From the NCBI GenBank assembly GCA_946886075.1, contig CAMPHR010000070.1, forward strand, positions 1 through 8,934: a stretch of 8,934 bases of DNA. The letters are read 5' to 3'. This document shows positions 6,857 to 8,934 of the stretch, in pieces (the first letter of the stretch is position 1; each line of letters opens with the position of its first letter). The notes beneath the pieces are model-generated. The model had not been told where the DNA came from and searched no databases. It saw nothing but the letters and a program-made list of their open reading frames with translations. A program made the position numbers and the translations under genes. This DNA is from an uncultured Novosphingobium sp. (GTDB taxonomy: Bacteria > Pseudomonadota > Alphaproteobacteria > Sphingomonadales > Sphingomonadaceae).

Positions 6857-6889
6857 AGAGTTCCGGCCGCGCAATGCACCCCGAACTCT
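6857..6889. repeat. Inverted repeat in the leader of the small lipoprotein gene
   Basis: AGAGTTC (6857-6863) and GAACTCT (6883-6889) are perfect inverted arms separated by 19 GC-rich bases, and extra G-C pairs are possible inside. The repeat lies between the lipoprotein start (6810) and the candidate promoter at 6900-6924, so it could form a hairpin in the 5' untranslated RNA or serve as a protein site. There is no T run after it, so it is unlikely to be a terminator. Confidence 0.45.
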
Positions 6890-6899
6890 GACCGCGATC

Positions 6900-6924
6900 A
6901 ACTGGTCGCACGGCAGATGGTTCC
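6900..6924 (-). promoter_or_regulatory. Possible EcfG-type (general stress) promoter for the small lipoprotein
   Basis: On the minus strand GGAAC (6920-6924) is followed after 16 bases by AGTT (6900-6903). This matches the alphaproteobacterial EcfG sigma factor consensus GGAAC-N16/17-CGTT except for one base in the -10 part. The position, about 80-90 bases before the GTG start at 6810, is workable but gives a long leader. Short motifs like this also occur by chance. Confidence 0.4.
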
Positions 6925-6955
6925 CGCCGCACACTCCTTTCGTCGCAGAAACGAA

Positions 6956-7384
6956 TTATTTTTTCAGATTGTCGCGAATTTCGCGCAGCAGCAGCACCTC
7001 TTCCGGCGTCGCGGCAGGCGCAGCATCAGGCTTCGGCATCAGCTTGTTCACCGCCTTGACCAGCAGGAATATGATGAAAGCGAGGATCAGGAAATTGACC
7101 AGCACGGTCAGGAACTCGCCCCACCCCAGCATGGCGACGCCCGCGCTTTTAAGGTCAGCATAGCTTTCCGGATTCCCCTTGAACCCGGCGGGTACGTCAC
7201 CGAGCCGGATGAAGTAACGGGAAAAGTCCGCTCCGCCGAACAGGAAGCCAACGACCGGCATGATCAGGTCATCGGTCAGCGACTTGGTGATTGTGGCAAA
7301 TGCGCCGCCGATGATCACGCCGACTGCCAGATCGATGACATTGCCCCGGTTGATGAAGGTCTTGAATTCGGAAATCAGTCCCAT
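6956..7384 (-). CDS. mscL: Large-conductance mechanosensitive channel MscL
   Basis: MscL is an inner-membrane channel that opens under high membrane tension to release solutes during hypo-osmotic shock. The 142-residue protein is of typical length. It shows the N-terminal amphipathic helix ([16 protein letters not shown]), TM1 about 17-45 with the [12 protein letters not shown] signature and [10 protein letters not shown], a periplasmic loop (about 48-88), TM2 about 90-112 ([20 protein letters not shown]), and a charged cytoplasmic helix ([15 protein letters not shown]). I chose the ATG at 7384 because the family starts with this motif and AAGGGG (7392-7397) lies seven bases before it. The open frame extends upstream to 7450 without family similarity. 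It is divergent from lemA across about 100 bases that must hold both promoters, but I see no clear elements there. Confidence 0.97.
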   Translation of the reverse strand: MGLISEFKTFINRGNVIDLAVGVIIGGAFATITKSLTDDLIMPVVGFLFGGADFSRYFIRLGDVPAGFKGNPESYADLKSAGVAMLGWGEFLTVLVNFLILAFIIFLLVKAVNKLMPKPDAAPAATPEEVLLLREIRDNLKK

Positions 7385-7487
7385 GTGCGAACCCCTTGCC
7401 CTGATTGCGTGTTTATCAGGATGAGCCGTTGCGCCTGCATCCACAACCACCTATTTCCGACATCGTAACAAAGCCGAAGGATGTTCC

Positions 7488-8093
7488 ATGACGATCCTGC
7501 GCCGTTTTTTCCCTGCTCTTTTCCTCCCTCTACTGACCGCTTTCGCCCTGTCGGCCTGCGGCATCAACAGCGTGCCCACTGCCGAAGAGGCCGCGAAGGC
7601 CAAATGGGCCGATGTGCAGGCGCAATATCAGCGCCGCTCCAACCTGATCGGCAATCTGGTCGCCACGGTGAAGGCGGCTGGCAAGCAGGAACAGGACACG
7701 CTGGTCCGCGTGACGGAGGCCCGTGCCAAGGCGACCTCAGTCCAGGTCAATGCCGAAGACCTCTCCGACCCCGCCAAGGTCCAGCAGTTCCAGCAGGCCC
7801 AGGCGCAACTGAGCCAAGGCCTTGGGCGACTGCTCGCGTCGGTCGAGGCCTATCCCGACCTCAAGACCAACCAGAATTTCCTCGACCTGCAATCGCAGCT
7901 CGAAGGAACGGAGAACCGCATCGCCGTCGCCATCCGCGATTATAATGAGGCGGTGCGCGCCTATAATACCCGCATTCGCACCTTCCCCGACGCGATCGGC
8001 GCGAAGATCATCCATGGCGCCAAGCCGATGACGCCCTTCCAGGCGACCACGCCGGGGGCGGAAGAAGCGCCCAAGGTCGACTTCGGCAACTAA
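7488..8093 (+). CDS. lemA: LemA family lipoprotein
   Basis: The 201-residue protein is a member of the LemA family, envelope-anchored helical-bundle proteins whose biochemical role is not firmly established. It has a lipoprotein-type signal peptide with lipobox LSAC (Cys24). The typical LemA core follows: the motif AKWADVQAQYQRRSNLIGNLV (38-58) in two overlapping blocks, VKAAGKQEQDTL (61-72), VTEARAKAT (75-83), and the second helix pair YPDLKTNQNFLDLQSQLEGTENRI with RDYNEAVRAYNTRIRTFP (149-166). The C-terminal 25 residues are Pro/Ala-rich and probably disordered. GAAGGA (7476-7481) lies six bases before the ATG. It forms an apparent operon with the TPM-domain gene nine bases downstream, a pairing known from many genomes. 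Confidence 0.93.
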   Translation: MTILRRFFPALFLPLLTAFALSACGINSVPTAEEAAKAKWADVQAQYQRRSNLIGNLVATVKAAGKQEQDTLVRVTEARAKATSVQVNAEDLSDPAKVQQFQQAQAQLSQGLGRLLASVEAYPDLKTNQNFLDLQSQLEGTENRIAVAIRDYNEAVRAYNTRIRTFPDAIGAKIIHGAKPMTPFQATTPGAEEAPKVDFGN

Positions 8094-8102
8094 GCGCCAG
8101 CC

Positions 8103-8900
8103 ATGCTTCGCCGCCTGATCCTGATCTTCGCACTGTTCGCCGGGGCGCTCGGGCTGGCTCCGGCCGCAAGCGCGCAGAGCTTCCCCAAGTTCGACGACAA
8201 GGGCGTCGTGGATGCCGCCAACATCCTCGACCCCGCGCAGGAACAGGCGCTCAGTCAAAAGCTGATCGCACAGAAGCAGGCGAGCGGGCGATCGCTGGTG
8301 GTTGCCACCATCCCAGACCTGCAAGGCTATGACATATCCGACTATGGCTACCGCCTCGGCCGCGCCTGGGGCATCGGTGACAAGACCAACCAGGGCGTGT
8401 TGCTGATCGTCGCGCCCAATGAGCGCAAGGTCCGGATAGAGGTGGGATATGGCGTCGAAGGCATACTGACGGACGCCCTCTCTTCGCAGATCATCCGCAA
8501 CGCCATCACCCCGCGCTTCAAGGCGGGCGACATGGCTGGCGGGATTAACGCAGGCATCGATCAGATCACTTCCCTGCTCGCCCTACCCCCCGATCAGGCG
8601 CGCGCCCGCGCCGCTCAGGCAGAGGCCGAAGCCCGCCAGCAGGATGGCGGCGGCGGCGGCATCCTGGGCTTTTGGGTCATCATGTTCTTTGTCTTTTTCG
8701 TCCTGCTGCCCCTTCTGTCCCGCGCCCGCGGGGGCAAGCGCTATCGCCGGGGCGGCGGCGCGCCGGTGATCATCTGGGGTCCTGGCATGGGCTCTGGCTG
8801 GGGTTCCGGAGGCGGCGGAGGCTGGGGTGGAGGCGGCGGTGGCGGCGGTTTTTCCGGCGGCGGCAGCTTCGGCGGCGGCGGCGCGTCGGGGGGCTGGTGA
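8103..8900 (+). CDS. TPM-domain membrane protein, YgcG family, with Gly-rich tail
   Basis: The protein has 265 residues. The first 25 form a signal peptide with a likely cleavage site at ASA-QS. The TPM domain (about 30-160) shows VVDAANILDPAQEQAL (35-50), the strand SLVVATIPDLQG (64-75), QGVLLIVAPNERKVRIEVGYGVEG (97-120) in shorter recognisable pieces, and the C-terminal helix with ITPRFKAGD and GGINAGID. A membrane segment lies at about 187-206 (GILGFWVIMFFVFFVLLPLL). The tail (208-265) is basic at first (RARGGKRYRRGGG) and then almost all Gly/Ser/Trp/Phe. Topology is predicted as a periplasmic TPM domain with a cytosolic basic stretch. TPM domains bind metal in some members, and phosphatase activity is reported for a plant relative; the role here is unknown. 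The upstream ribosome site is weak, so coupling to lemA is likely. Confidence 0.9.
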   Translation: MLRRLILIFALFAGALGLAPAASAQSFPKFDDKGVVDAANILDPAQEQALSQKLIAQKQASGRSLVVATIPDLQGYDISDYGYRLGRAWGIGDKTNQGVLLIVAPNERKVRIEVGYGVEGILTDALSSQIIRNAITPRFKAGDMAGGINAGIDQITSLLALPPDQARARAAQAEAEARQQDGGGGGILGFWVIMFFVFFVLLPLLSRARGGKRYRRGGGAPVIIWGPGMGSGWGSGGGGGWGGGGGGGGFSGGGSFGGGGASGGW

Positions 8901-8934
8901 TGCAATTGCTTATAAGTCAGGCTGACCACGACCG
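8900..8934 (+). CDS. Start of a further gene, probably a second TPM-domain protein (cut by window edge)
   Basis: An ATG at 8900-8902 shares its A with the TGA stop of the preceding gene (TGATG), a standard coupled arrangement. Eleven codons plus a partial one are visible (MQLLISQADHD), ending at the window edge. In related alphaproteobacteria a second, smaller TPM-domain gene often follows the lemA/TPM pair, and its start often resembles M-x-L-S-x-x-D-H. The assignment rests on overlap, context and this short match only. Confidence 0.5.
   Translation, partial: MQLLISQADHD

Noticed and set aside
6662..6934. 90-codon minus-strand frame upstream of and overlapping the small lipoprotein, with AAAGGAG near its GTG
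   Set aside because: The ribosome-like site overlaps the start codon with no spacing, and the frame overlaps the well-supported lipoprotein with no recognisable content.
6938..6965. Plus-strand hairpin TTCGT/ACGAA followed by a T-rich run near the mscL stop, resembling a terminator
   Set aside because: The stem is only five pairs, the T run comes from the Lys-Lys-stop codons of mscL, and no plus-strand gene precedes it.
8800..8898. GGC-rich low-complexity DNA that could be taken for a non-coding repeat array
   Set aside because: It encodes the Gly-rich tail of the TPM protein in frame up to its stop codon, a feature common in this family.

Overview
The window looks like a chromosomal segment of an alphaproteobacterium, most likely of the Sphingomonadales. 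The evidence is high GC, the RNase P RNA motifs, the style of the chemotaxis proteins, a candidate CtrA box and an alphaproteobacterial EcfG-like promoter. The genus is an inference that I cannot test here. Nothing suggests a mobile element, prophage, CRISPR array or recent transfer. Most of the content is conserved housekeeping and motility genes.

Layout from left to right. Positions 1 to about 252 hold the 5' two thirds of the RNase P RNA gene (rnpB, minus strand), cut by the window edge. Next, also on the minus strand, is an AmpD-like N-acetylmuramoyl-L-alanine amidase with a C-terminal peptidoglycan-binding-like segment (296-994). Then comes a compact chemotaxis operon, transcribed right to left as cheA-cheW-cheY-cheB-cheR (6395 down to 1141). 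Its genes are closely spaced: the cheW Shine-Dalgarno overlaps the cheA stop, and cheB/cheR overlap by four bases. No receptor (MCP), cheD or cheZ gene lies in the window.

Upstream of cheA is a perfect TTAA-N7-TTAA motif (CtrA-type), and then a strong intrinsic terminator for the next minus-strand gene. That gene encodes a small Ala/Glu/Asn-rich lipoprotein (6535-6810), and beyond it is mscL (6956-7384). The strand then switches. On the plus strand are a LemA-family lipoprotein (7488-8093), a TPM-domain membrane protein with a glycine-rich tail (8103-8900), and the first codons of an overlapping third gene (8900 onward).

How the genes work together. CheA autophosphorylates under the control of receptors encoded elsewhere, coupled through CheW, and passes phosphate to CheY (motor output) and CheB (receptor demethylation). 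CheR methylates the receptors. The most unusual protein is CheA. It lacks room for a P2 domain and carries, after the usual CheW-like P5 domain, a second CheW-like segment and a degenerate receiver-like domain without its phospho-acceptor aspartate. MscL, the small lipoprotein and LemA/TPM are envelope proteins and may be stress related, but that link is only suggested by context.
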